A DNA stretch of 64,000 nucleotides, from positions 558,001-622,000 of the forward strand of contig JAWWNJ010000069.1 in the NCBI GenBank assembly GCA_037176885.1, written 5' to 3'. Positions 1 to 10,665 of this stretch are shown in pieces. A program made the translations under genes and the position numbers. Below the pieces are notes generated by a model that worked only from the letters and a program-made list of their open reading frames with translations, did not search any database and had not been told where the DNA came from. This DNA is from Favolaschia claudopus (Eukaryota > Basidiomycota > Agaricomycetes > Agaricales > Mycenaceae). The first letter of the stretch is position 1, and each line of letters starts with the position of its first letter.

Positions 1-1116
1 AAGACAACTTCTAAATTTCCGAATGCTGGTGAACAGTGTCACAACGTGACTTCGCTCCATCACGCTGACTCACCTTCTGCCTGACGTTTTGCTACTCCTC
101 AATCTAAACTTCAATGGTCTCCCCTCCGAAACACATATTGCTCCTGGCGTTTCCCCAATACGCTGCGCCAGTGCAGCATTGGAATCTGGACATTTTTGCC
201 GTTTTCTGGTCCTTTTACATGAATTTTCATGTGCGAGTTCGGGGCTCGTCTTTCGCTTTGAATCAGGGCCAGAACGCTAGGAAATCTCCGCTCTTCATCC
301 GTATTCTCAACATACTGGATCAACATTGTAGCCCGGGACAAGCCCCGAGCTAGTTTTCTATTGTGTCCCATTTTTTTTCATCTGCGGACATCATGATGTG
401 GCTATCTCGCGGCGACGACCAAAGCACCAGTCCCCTTGCTCATGTTCCGAATCATCTTCTGGTCTGTTCACAATGGCTCGACGTTGCGCTGTTCTCTTCC
501 TCTTCTGGCTTTCTTCTCTGTCTGGAGAGTGAGTCGTCGAGAGTGGAACGCAGAGGAGACATGGGCGTTGGTGCATCTTGCCGGGGAGGAAGCCGTGCGT
601 TGTCTTCGGGTGCAGATGATGCCAAAGGGAAAGCAGAGAAAGTGAGTGACGCGCGGGTGCAAGGGTATCTGTGAGTCGCAGCTACTTTGGGGGTGAAGGC
701 GAGGACGCGTGCGACGTACGATGAGGATGAGGAGGGAGGTGATGGGATAAAGACTGCGTAGCGGGAGTACGAGGGTCGAATGCGCTGTTTGGCGGGGACC
801 ATGGGGTGGTGATTGCAGTGGAATCCGTTGTCGAAGACGGGGATGACGGAGACCGGTGGCCGCGCTGGTGCAGGCGAAGCATCGAACACCCGCGCATCCA
901 GGCACGACGACAGAGGTGCGCGGGTTTGCGTCGACTCATGTTTGGTCTCCATTCGGCCCTGCTCAATCCCAAGAGTCGTCTTACCCAGCACCTAGGCCGT
1001 ATAACGACCAGCCGGAACATTCGTACAACGCGAGTTATCATCATATGCATTGCTACCACCTCGATTCGTACAATTCAAGCTCGATCCGTCTACTATACAC
1101 CGCTATGGTCGACCGA
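1..1116. other. No supported gene; 3' flank of the secreted-protein gene
   Basis: Several overlapping open frames exist on both strands here but none could be built into a coherent spliced gene. A plus-strand peptide starting at 473 has a hydrophobic signal-like start and a GTGAGT donor straight after it, but no downstream exon keeps the frame open. A Ser/Tyr/Pro-rich plus-strand frame at 856-1215 runs antisense into the last exons of the minus-strand gene, which makes it unlikely to be real. Confidence 0.4.
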
Positions 1117-2310
1117 TTAACCGCACACGGCGCCCTGGAGGTCAGCAGGCGTGAAGGTCAGTCCGGGGCACTATTTCAGTCGATTAGCCAACTAATACCA
1201 CTCGCGCGAATATAGACAAGAAACGTACGGGCGGGGTACCGAAGCAAGCGTTTGTGAAGGCCTCCAGGGTGCACTACAATTCGCATATCATGAGCTTAAC
1301 TAATTCTCCCCCCAGGTATAATTGATGAGACTTACCCCGAAACCATTCGCGCCTACGTCTTTGCACTTGGGCAGAGCAACGTCCTTTCCTCCGTTTCCAC
1401 CCGTGCACTGCGGGGTGAGGTATAATTGAGTTTTGTGTTTCTTGAAGTTTGAGAAAGGAAGGGACGTACAGGGATTCTTCCATCAGCTTGAGGTGCGGCG
1501 GCGGCAGCTGAGTTTGCGGCGGGAGGTTTGGCGGCAGGGGGAGCATCTGCAGGCGGTGCAGCGGGAGGTGCGCCTGCTCCGGCAGTGGGAGGAGCGGCGG
1601 CACCAGTATCAGCAGCTGGAGGAGCGCCTGCAGGGGGTGCGCCAGCCGGAGGTGCACCAGTACCGGCACCTGCAGCGGGGGGAGCACCCGCACCAGCAGC
1701 GGGAGGAGCGCCTGCCGGGGGAGCCCCAGCACCGGCAGCGGGTGGTGCGCCAGCAGGAGGGGCACCAGCACCAGCGCCCGCAGCGGGGGGAGCGCCCGCT
1801 GGAGGGGCACCAGCACCGGCACCTTGAGGAGGAGCGCCTGCACCTTGTCCCGCTCCAGCACCTTGTGGCGGGGCACCAGCGCCTTGAGGAGGGGCAGCTG
1901 CACCTTGTCCCGCACCTTGACCGGCTCCGGCGCCTTGGGGAGGAGCACCAGCGCCTTGCCCGGCGCCTTGACCCGCACCTTGGGGAGGAGCGCCAGCACC
2001 TGCGCCTTGAGGGGGAGCACCAGCACCAGCACCTTGACCGAACCGACCACCGCCGGGACGACCACCTTGAGGTGGGGCGCCTGGGAATCCCCCAGCACCT
2101 TGCGGCGGAGCGGCGGCGCCCTATACATCGAGTCGGCATCAGACTCGTCGCTGCTAACGACTGTAAAAGAGAGAATTATCTTACCGCAGGCGGGGCGACA
2201 GCGCCCTGGTTTTGCTGGTTTCCTTGAGGACGTTGGCGACGCCCGACGGGTGCGCCGGACGAGGTGCTAATGAGGGCGGCGGAGAGAGCGAGGATCGTGA
2301 GGAATTTCAT
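1117..2310 (-). CDS. Secreted Gly/Ala/Pro/Gln-rich protein with six-cysteine C-terminal domain
   Basis: Five exons on the minus strand: 2185-2310, 1470-2120, 1336-1407, 1229-1273 and 1117-1170, joined by phase-0 introns of 58-64 bp with GTAAGA, GTACGT, GTAAGT and GTACGT donors. The joined frame gives about 315 residues ending at TAA. The start MKFLTILALSAALISTSSG is a clear signal peptide. Residues about 43-240 are low complexity, built from repeated GAPPQGAG, GAGQ and GAPPAGAP units. The last 56 residues are ordinary sequence with exactly six cysteines, and the three terminal exons each begin with a TGC Cys codon. A TATA-like stretch lies about 175 bp upstream. The design (signal, repetitive spacer, small Cys-rich domain) suggests a cell-wall, adhesive or effector-like secreted protein, but I do not recognise the domain. 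The repetitive part reads open in several frames, so long frames on either strand here are shadows. Confidence 0.8.
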
Positions 2311-3463
2311 CGTGAACGTTGAGTTGGTGGTGCGCAGCACGGTCGGGAGAAAAAAAGTCGGGAGGAGGAGGAGAGAGAAGAAGAGGCAATAAGATTAGAA
2401 GGAAGAAGAAACAACCACCGCGGGTCGATTGGAGGGAGCAAGGAAGGGAAGGTGCTGTCGATTTGGATTCTTGGGACTCGCTTTTAAATGTGACTACGCC
2501 AAGGACTGTTTCCGGTGAAAAATACTCCGAATCGGATGTTGGTGGATCGACGAGGATGTAGTAAGTAAAATGCTTCTTTTTCTTGCTGATCGTCAATGTC
2601 AGTCAATGTCGTGATGTCCAGTTACAACCGGACGTTGGACAGATTTCTTGGAAGGGAAGTTGGGATGTAGGGCCGGGAAGAAACGTCGGTTGGTTACTTC
2701 CGATCATTTTACAATGGATCGCATGTTTTTTGCGAAATCGCTGCTTTCCGAGTTGTCCTGAGTAAGGAGTAGATATGTTATTAGTGCTGGCATTGACCGT
2801 CACTGCGATTTGTTTTTTTGGTTGTTACGAGGTTTGGGGCCCTAGATTCTCTGAATCATTCAACTCAAAGGTTCAGATTTATTTGGGCTTCGTTAGCGGT
2901 GACTTGATCAGTCTTGGAATTGAACAATATGAATGAAAGAAATGGTTCCCCGGTTTGAGTACTTATAATATATAATACGGTAACGCGTCTTTGAGACAAC
3001 GCGCGCCACGACCGAGAATCTATCAGGAATCTATGAATCTAGCCTACAATTCAACTTCTATCTTGCTACTACTAATTTACTCGAAAGACCTCGCACACTC
3101 TGCGACATCGGTTGTAGAGCAAAAGGAGTGACTCAAGCATGCACATATTCTTTGAATGGTACGAAATATATACCACGCATATTTGAGCCGCACTGTCTGG
3201 CCGGAAGTTTCGACGAGTCCAGAGATGTGATGGCAGACACAAATTTGAAGCGGTTTCTCGCTTGTTGTCTGTTTGTTCCTTTTGCCCGATGCGTATTTGA
3301 AAAGTGAAAGAAGTTCAAGTCAAAAATCAAATTCCGTAGACCGGCGTGGCCTTAAGCTTGAAAGAAGAAAAACAGAAACAAATCAGGGTCATGGTACTGT
3401 ATAGCAGAGTTGTACGCACCTCTTTGTAGCTCAGGCGAATATGAGAGACGGCGCTTTCACGCC
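2311..3463. other. Intergenic; promoter side of the secreted-protein gene
   Basis: No convincing coding sequence. The first few hundred bases are the 5' untranslated and promoter region of the minus-strand secreted-protein gene and are purine-rich on the plus strand (2340-2440). The rest is AT-richer and featureless to my reading. Confidence 0.4.
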
Positions 3464-4324
3464 TCAGGGTATCTCGTTCACCTGCGCGTGTGGACACCGC
3501 TCGCGCAGTAACCTAGCCATCCGCTCCCCAACGCCTACGAGTTTTAGATGTCTCACCCCACCACCGGGGGCACGCTCGAAATAATTCGAGGAGACGAGCG
3601 CTTTTGGGAGGGGGAGGTTGTGCGTGGCGGTGGCGAGAGGACTGGGAGTAGGCCCATCGTTATCAAGATCCATGCATGAATATGGATATCCTCTGCTCAA
3701 GCAGCGCACTTCGAGATGCGTTGTAATCTGCGAAATAAAAACCATGAACGAGATAGTTTCGAGGACGTCGCACGGCGCGTTGATGAATTCGAGGATGAGG
3801 TGGGTGGGGGTGCGATTGCGATTGAGGGCCCAGGGGGGGTTGGTTAGGGTGTCGAGGAGGGTGTGGAGGGCGTCGGCCATGGGGAGGGGTGGGCGTTGGG
3901 AGGCTGTGGCGGCGTCTGCGGGGTGCCAGTCGTTTGGTGGGGCGAGGGTTATGGTGAGGGTGTGGGGGGTGCCGAAGCGTTCGCGGGCGGCGCAGCTGTG
4001 AATTAGTTCATAAATTAGCTTTGCTTTGAAGGGATATGAGAATGAATTGCCGCAAACGTACCCCGCCCATGTTTCAGGTCGAGTGCGCATCACTCTATGC
4101 GCGTAGAACTCAGCCTCGACGGGAGAGGCGATATATGCGTCTTTGAAGGCGGCGGATTGGAGGGTTCGGAAGAGGGTTGACCAGAGGTGGGAGACGAGTG
4201 TGGAGGTGCGTTCGATTTGGTCGTGTTCGGAGGGCGGGATGGGGAGGACGACGAGTTCGCGGATGATTAGTTCGATGATTTCTACTGGGAGGCGAGGAGT
4301 CGGGTTCTGTCGTGTTACCGCCAT
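3464..4324 (-). CDS. F-box-like protein
   Basis: A 286-residue open frame. Residues about 12-58 (LPVEIIELIIREL followed by SHLWSTLFRTL) fit a degenerate F-box of the kind abundant in mushroom genomes. Such proteins normally link a substrate to the SCF ubiquitin ligase through Skp1. The rest is a non-repetitive domain I do not recognise. A possible 66-bp intron with a GTACGT donor and CAG acceptor lies in-frame at 3996-4061. Whether or not it is spliced the frame stays open, so the protein is 286 or 264 residues. The neighbours are unrelated intergenic DNA, and this gene does not belong to either tandem F-box family further on. Confidence 0.7.
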   Translation of the reverse strand: MAVTRQNPTPRLPVEIIELIIRELVVLPIPPSEHDQIERTSTLVSHLWSTLFRTLQSAAFKDAYIASPVEAEFYAHRVMRTRPETWAGYVCGNSFSYPFKAKLIYELIHSCAARERFGTPHTLTITLAPPNDWHPADAATASQRPPLPMADALHTLLDTLTNPPWALNRNRTPTHLILEFINAPCDVLETISFMVFISQITTHLEVRCLSRGYPYSCMDLDNDGPTPSPLATATHNLPLPKALVSSNYFERAPGGGVRHLKLVGVGERMARLLRERCPHAQVNEIP

Positions 4325-6464
4325 GGGATGTGGGGGGAGTGCGTGGTGCCACGAGGGAAGGTTCCATTCGATTGGCTGTTATATGGCACCTGAGTCTGTG
4401 CCTGATGCATTTGCCGAACAAAACGGAGACGAAACAATCATGAAAATAGGAGTTTTTGAGACTCGAAGGCCTGAGCACCAGCTAAAGAATCAACAGAAAT
4501 CGTAGAGATTGTCATTGGATTGAGCTCTGAGGAAGACTGTGAGAGAGGGACTCCGAATTTGCGGGAAAACGAGATGAGAGGAGCGCTACGTCGGACGATC
4601 GAGTAGAGGCAAGGATAAGATTCGGATTCCGATGAGACAGGCAAAAGTCGATCGATATCATGACGAGTCAGGACGAGACAAAAACGTTTTCCAGGTTCAA
4701 TGCTTGCGACGAAACGACGATGAACATTCCCGTTCGAGGAAGATCGACGTTCTGTGGCTCTAAGACAGTAACTTGAAGACTAGACCAAAATCGAAGAGTA
4801 AGATACTTAGGGGGCATGGACCAAAAAACGCGCCAACCTACGGGGAAAACAAGACAATCTCGGTCTTAAAATGCTTACAAACGATTTGAAACGTCCAAGA
4901 CGCGTAAAAACGCGTCTCTAGAGGTGGGAGATGGTGAAGGAAGAAACCAAATCAGAGGCGTGACGTGACTGTCACGTACGCTGGATGTTGCCACACACCA
5001 TCACACACCATCTTCAGCCAGCAAGATCAAAGCAAGATTCACGCCGAGGTCTGAGATTTGGCGTTCATCTCGATGGGAAGCTTGTCTATTGCTATTGGAA
5101 AGGCATCCAGATCTCGTCTCGAATGTACTGCACGGATCTCTTGCGAATTTACGACAATTTTTGAAGAAGAAAATCTGGATACCTTTTTTCGTCTCGAATC
5201 AGTCTGGACGTCGCAGAGCTTGCGGAGCCTCGTATTACAATGATCTACGGTCACCTACTGGGCCTGGGGAATCTTGAATGTGATCCGTTGACGAGGGGTC
5301 GTGATACGATATTTTTTTCGTACTGACAGTACTGTCAAATGCAGGCAATACTGATTCGAGGAGCTGCGTTTAAATTGCCGGACGGTAGACTCGCCTCTCG
5401 TGCAATTGCCCCTCCTCAAAATTTGCCGATTCGAGAGTCACGGACCATGGCGTGTGTCGATGGAGGTGGTATCTTGCGGCGGTCTTGCGATGAGCTCGCT
5501 TGGTACGTGCCTGATCTAGAACATTCAAAGTGTATACTCACAAGGTTTCACAATGGATAGTACAGGTTCTGGTATTTCTCATACCTCAATGCGCATCGTG
5601 GCTTGTTTGTGACGGCTCTGCATGGGGCGATGAACTTCGGTAAACAATATCTTTCTCTTTCTCTTGTGCTTTCTCATCCATGCTCATCAAAGCTCAAGGT
5701 CGTTCCGAGGAGGTACTCAGCTCGTTTCCCCTCCACGACACGCGATCCACCCATCCTGCTCCGCTTTCCTGGCTGGATTGAGACCGTCAAGTTCCGCCTC
5801 ATCCTGAAAACCGACGGCGGCGTCATGTCATGACGTCCAGACTGGTCTCACGGCGCGGTCAGAGCAGAAAAACCTAGCGCGACTCCGAGCGGAGCCTCGT
5901 CGCCTTATCTCCTCGTCACGATAGTTCCCGACCGCCATGGTATTCCGTCCAGACGCACTGTGCTGCAGGCCCGTATTTCCCGCATATCCCCTTGGTCCAT
6001 ACCAGCATCTCGCGGACGGCGTATCTTTCCTTCTTCCTCCTTGGACTGCCTCGGCGCGTGTCGAGGCTTCTACTAGCGCGGTATCATCGGGGCGGCGGTG
6101 GCAACGGGGTAGAGATGCCGCTGGCTGGCGCCGCCCAAGGTTTTTTATTTGGATTCGAGGACACGCACGTAGAGGACTTGGTTTTGGACTCTGGACGGAA
6201 GATGCATCGAGGATGGTGTCTCGATGTGCGTGTCATGAAGCCGACGGCTTTTTGTGACGGATATCTCTCGCCGCTTCCTCGAGTCTCCTTTCCAAAGCTT
6301 TGGTCGGCGAATATTGAGGCTTGCGACGCCGCTCAGAATAGATGACTGCGATCTGGACTGCTGCATATCAGACAGCAGTGCACGTCCGCTCTATCTTCGA
6401 TTCTTCCCACCACGCTCTTACTGTCGTCCCTCCCGCCTCTCCCCAGCACGACGACCCCTTTCCC
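4325..6464. other. Intergenic, no gene supported
   Basis: About 2.1 kb with only short open frames. Around 5935-6460 the plus strand becomes GC-rich and open, upstream of the membrane-protein gene. It could be 5' untranslated sequence or an unrecognised first exon. A small direct repeat (CACACCATCA units) lies near 4992-5010. Confidence 0.35.
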
Positions 6465-7833
6465 ATGGCACGACTCTCCCCCTTCTCCAAAGCCGTACCC
6501 CTCATCGTCGTGGCCGTCATCTCCCTCTACCTCTCACCCGCCCTCATCAACCACATCTTCGGCCGCCCAACCCCCATCGCCTTCGCCCTCGTCTCGCTCA
6601 CCGACGGCCTCGAGCACGTATTCGTCGCACTCGCCCTCGTCAACGCCGGCTATGTCGTTTGGATGACGATATACGATATGTCCTCTGCTATGTCTGCCAC
6701 AGACGTCGACGTCGACGAAAAAACTCCTGACTCCTACCATCTCCCCCTCAACGCTGCCGCTCAGGATCACCAACCCCCACCTCCCGACGCACCCCCGCTT
6801 CCCTTAGGCGTCCACGGCGCCTCCCTATCCAAACGTTTCGGGTCTATGGTCGTGACCATCCCACTCTTCGGTCTCTTGATCGACAAGTACCGCGACGAGT
6901 CGCTCAACGCACCGTCCGCAGTTTCGCGGGAAGCTGCCCTCGCGGCTGTTGTCTCCCTTCGGAAGGGATTGGAGGCGCTCGGTGGTGCGCTGATGACGAC
7001 TCTTGTCGGGGGCGTGTTGTGCATTTTGTGGGATAGGTTTGGGATGGGCAAGGTCGGACGTGGCAGCGGCGGTGATGAAGGCGGGTCTGATGTCGACGAT
7101 AAGCTCGCGATGGGTAGTGTACACATAGAGCGTACTTCTCGTCGCCCATTCAGCCTCGTCCCGGCCCTGGGTACCTCGACACCCTCCTCCTCCTCTTTCT
7201 CGAAACCAGCAGCTATCCTCCTCCTCATTGTACTCTCCCTCTCCGTCTACCTCGCCCCCGTTCTCATCGACTATATCTACGGTGGCCCCACCCCAGTCGC
7301 GGCTAGCTTCGTTTGGCTCGCCGGACTCCTCGACCACGGCCTCGCTGCGTTCCTCGTCGCTAACGCGGTCTACGAGGCGCGCAAGATACTTCTCGAAAGG
7401 CGTAGGCGTATCTCTAACCCTTCCGCCGCGCCTACGCCGCCCACCGACGACCCGGAGACTGGCATGGCCCCTGCCCGCTCGTCTCCACCGCTAGCCAACC
7501 GCCTCCTCCTCCTAATCTTCCATCTCCATCTTCCTCTTCCTAGCGATCAAGCACACCCCCAATCTCTTGAACGCCGCATCGGCGCCACTCATAGACACCC
7601 TCCTCGACGTTCTTGTGTTCTTCCTCGTGGGGTCGTCCGTCGTTGCGGGGTTGGTGATTGGGGGGTTTGTTGGTGTGATTCTGTGGGGGAGGGGGAGGGA
7701 TGGTGCTCAGCCCGGGGACGGAGCTGGAGGACTTGACGTGGAGGGAGTTTCTGTTCCGCTGGTTGTCGATGATAAGGCGCGGATATCTGGCATGCAGGAG
7801 GGCATCGATGGGGTAGGAGGGGAGAAGCGCTAG
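6465..7833 (+). CDS. Double-copy multi-pass membrane protein, second copy frameshifted
   Basis: The ATG at 6465 starts two tandem copies of one membrane-protein unit in a single frame. Copy A has a TM start with SLYLSPALI then GRPTPIAFAL, a second TM, a hydrophilic linker, then two more hydrophobic segments ending near ILWDRFG. Copy B begins near 7193 with VYLAPVLIDYIYGGPTP and repeats the layout. Around 7520-7545 the frame of copy B shifts by one base. Its last two TM segments (ending VILWGRG) continue in the other frame to 7833, while the first frame stops at 7736. No GT-AG intron restores the frame, so copy B is probably a recent pseudogene or the shift is a sequence error. Related copies lie at 8085-8640, 9258-9983, 12748-13443 and 23129-23836. 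Function is unknown. The proteins are predicted to be integral to a membrane. Confidence 0.6.
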
Positions 7834-8084
7834 CGGCTAGCGGGACGACGCGTACAGGCTGGGCGAAGGCTACCGCCTTTCTTTTCTTTCTGAGTGAGGG
7901 ATGAGCACATCTTCGAGGTGGTACAGGTCAGGGACTTCTGTAAAGACCAGAATGTTTTCATCGTCATCGTACCGATGTTCCTCCCTCGGAACCCGCCTCG
8001 ACTTCTCCCCTGCCTCCTCCTCTCTCGCCTCCACCCTCCTCTTCCAACCTCGTCCAACGCTTCTGTCATGAAACCCTCGCACTA

Positions 8085-8640
8085 GCCTCTCCCCTCCCAT
8101 CGCGATCGCGATCGCCGTACCTCTCATCCTCTCCTTCCACCTGACCCCGCTATCATTCAACATCTTCCAGCGCTCCACAGCGTTAGGCGTTACGGATACA
8201 GATACAGATGCAGATACGGCTTCGAGCATGGAATGGCGTCTTTGTGGGCTGTCGCCATGATTCGCTTGATATGCTTGACGTGCCGGGGGTGGTCGATACC
8301 ACTGAGCGCGCTACCTTCCTTCTGTGCGTCCTCCGTCAGTTGCGCAGTGCGCTCGACGCAGACATGAACGTCATCCATCTAACGCTCCACCTCGCGCGCG
8401 ACGCCTCGACGCGGCCGGGCTAGTCAAGCGGCTCCTCGCCCTCATCCTCATCCTCGTCACTTCCCCTACCTCCTTCGGCCTCTTCCTCTCCATCTGCATC
8501 CCCCGCCACGCAGCCACCAAGAACAGCCCGCGGTCGCCAAACACGCCCCGCGCCATCCCGCGTTTTCTCTCCGTCGGGGTGGTCTTACTGCTAGCTCGTA
8601 GGCGGGTTCGTTGGTGCGGCTGCGGGCATGCAGGAGGAGA
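8085..8640 (+). pseudogene. Decayed copy of the SLYLxP membrane-protein family
   Basis: Short pieces in different frames resemble the neighbouring family. Near 8105-8165 there is AVPLILSFHLTPL followed by FNIFQ, close to the AVPLI...SLYLSPALI...IF start of the copy at 6465. Near 8420-8500 a Leu/Ile-rich stretch (RLLALILILV) resembles the third hydrophobic segment. Stops and frame changes separate them. The order and spacing match the intact copies, so this is best read as a degenerated member. Confidence 0.4.
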
Positions 8641-9257
8641 TCTAGACTGAGTATTGGTGGTGGAATCTCGGGATGATTCGGCGGTGGTGGTTTCGACAGA
8701 CGATAAAAAGAAAGAAATTGTGGATTGCTCACTCACTTCGGTAAAGAAGCCTCGAGATTTCTCTGTGTTATCTCTATTCCTGGTACTCCCAATACTGAGC
8801 AAGGACGTGCTTATGTTTTCACTGAGTATGTTGCCGTCATGTAAATGTACTTTCTGGTATATTCTCAGTAGGAAGGATGTGTACGGACAGGGGTATGTGA
8901 CCGTGGCTCGATTCTTCAATCGCGGACTTTGTTACAAGTAGGGCGGTCAATTAGATGCGCAGTCTAGAACAAGGGGAAGGAGAGTAGAAGTGGGGATGTA
9001 CTAGTCTTCCCCATCAACCCAATCCCACCAACCTCCGCGTCAAAAACAGATCTTCTCAGTGACAGAGCAGCACAACCTCGACACGGCGCAGTGCGCACAT
9101 TTGGTGTTGTTCCACCACGACGGTGCTTGTTACTGCGAAACGTTCGGCAGGTCAGGATCATGCAATGAATGGCTCTGAGGCTTGAGCACGTACCGGTACC
9201 AGTGGGCATTACGAATTTCCGCTACACAAGTAATGCATCCTCGTCAAGAGACTCCCT
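8641..9257. other. Intergenic, nothing recognised
   Basis: Only short open frames without splice or domain support between the decayed membrane-protein copy and the intact minus-strand copy. Confidence 0.35.
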
Positions 9258-9983
9258 CTACACCTTTTCGACAACGAGTTTCGCGTCGGTCGTCGCAGGC
9301 GGTGCGATGTCGCGCTCGGATTTAATGTCGTCGTCGTCCACCGGCTGGCGTTCAGGTACATCCGGCGCAACTACATCTTCATCTTCGCCTCCCTTATCCC
9401 TACACACCCACAACCAGCGCACGGGTCGACGTGTATAAATCGCGGTGACAACCACCACACCGAGGAGCACAGGGAGTCCCGTGAGGCAGAAGATCAAAGC
9501 GGTGAGGAAGAGGGAGAGCGCGTCGTCGTCTATGCGGGAGGTCGCGTAATTGTGTTTGATGAGGAGGAAGATGTATGTGGGGAGGAGGAGGGCGAGGGAG
9601 ACGAGGTGCATGATTAGGGCGGCGATTTGCTCTTCGCGTGAGAGATCGGGGATGGTGGAGTCGGAAGTGGGTACGATGCCGGCTTCGAGCGCGGCTGAGG
9701 GTGTCATTGGGGGACCGGTGCATAAGGCGTAGGTCTCGCGGCCCATTTTCCACACTGTGCGGAGGGTAAAGAGGAGGGCGCAGGCAGCGGCTCCGCGTTC
9801 GAGGAGGTTTGTGAGGGTGGTGCAGACGAGTGCAAGTGCGAGGAAGGTGGGTGTCGGGGACTTGAAGAGGGAGTGGATGAGGAGGGGGGTGAGGTAGAGG
9901 GAGAGGAGGAGAAGGGAGATTGCTGCTGCGCTCTTGAGCTTGGAGTTGGAGGAGGCGGAGGAGGAAAAGAGTGGTAGGGGCAT
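9258..9983 (-). CDS. Multi-pass membrane protein, SLYLxP family
   Basis: Intronless 241-residue protein from the ATG at 9983 (MPLPLFSSSASS). An upstream in-frame Met would add an unlikely leader. Hydrophobic segments: about residues 16-40 (containing SLYLTPLLIHSLF), 45-75, 118-140 and 158-185, followed by a charged acidic tail. The SLYLTP...KSPTP signature matches the copies at 6465, 12748 and 23836. It is transcribed away from the F-box gene at 10666-12156. Function unknown. Conservation of the hydrophobic signature with loose linkers suggests a real expressed family rather than chance frames. Confidence 0.65.
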   Translation of the reverse strand: MPLPLFSSSASSNSKLKSAAAISLLLLSLYLTPLLIHSLFKSPTPTFLALALVCTTLTNLLERGAAACALLFTLRTVWKMGRETYALCTGPPMTPSAALEAGIVPTSDSTIPDLSREEQIAALIMHLVSLALLLPTYIFLLIKHNYATSRIDDDALSLFLTALIFCLTGLPVLLGVVVVTAIYTRRPVRWLWVCRDKGGEDEDVVAPDVPERQPVDDDDIKSERDIAPPATTDAKLVVEKV

Positions 9984-10665
9984 GGTCTCGCTGACGGAAA
10001 AAACAAGATGGTGAAGAGGAAAGACAAGTACGTGGAGGAGGCTGCGGTGGGAACAAAACTTTTCTGATGTGCCCGACGCGGTCACGAGGCAACGCGGTGA
10101 TATGTTTTGCGCTCACAATTGACGCGTTTAGCGCGTTAGAGGCTGAAGGACCCCCGTTAGATCCTCTTACCTGGCAAGCTGGTTCAGTAGTACTGTTAGT
10201 CCCTTGGTTAGTCCATGATTTCTAAGCACTTATTACCGATTCTGAACATGTAAGACCTATACTCGAAGCCCGAGAACACTTACTCAAGTCATATATCGTT
10301 TGAGATTTTTCGTTTTAAGAGCGAATGAGGGGTCTTTCAGTCGCTGCAGATTTGCGTAAGCTTTGGAATGGAGAGATTTGAACCCAAGGGAGCATGATTT
10401 AGTTAAAGCCGTCAAAATCGAAACTTCAAACGACTGCTTCGAATTGAACGACATTGAGTGGTTGCCTCACAGCCCAGAGTGACAAGTATCAGGAACGAAT
10501 TGTCATTAATATTGAACGGAAGGTAGATTGATTTTTAGTCTCGGTAAAATATTCACGGAAGCAAGGAATTTGAGAGCGAATTATTGTAAATACGATGCAT
10601 TCGACTATTGGCAAGAATTCAGCAGAGCAAATGAGTAGCGAAGAGTTCACGCACCCGAGGAGAAC
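9984..10665. other. Intergenic, no gene
   Basis: Contains the promoter of the minus-strand membrane-protein gene and the 3' flank of the minus-strand F-box gene. No coding sequence seen. Confidence 0.4.

Noticed and set aside
473..530. Short signal-peptide-like start followed by GTGAGT on the plus strand
   Set aside because: No acceptor gives an open downstream exon and nothing else supports a gene.
856..1215. Ser/Tyr/Pro-rich plus-strand frame
   Set aside because: It runs antisense through the last exons of the secreted-protein gene and has no splice partner.
1433..2227. Long plus-strand frames rich in Arg/His/Gln or in Gly/Ala/Pro opposite the secreted-protein gene
   Set aside because: They are by-products of the GC-rich repeat. 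Only the minus-strand frame joins a signal peptide to a Cys-rich end through proper introns.
10360..10440. Isolated B-box-like GGTTCAAATCTC on the minus strand
   Set aside because: No acceptor pairing or D-arm was found around it.
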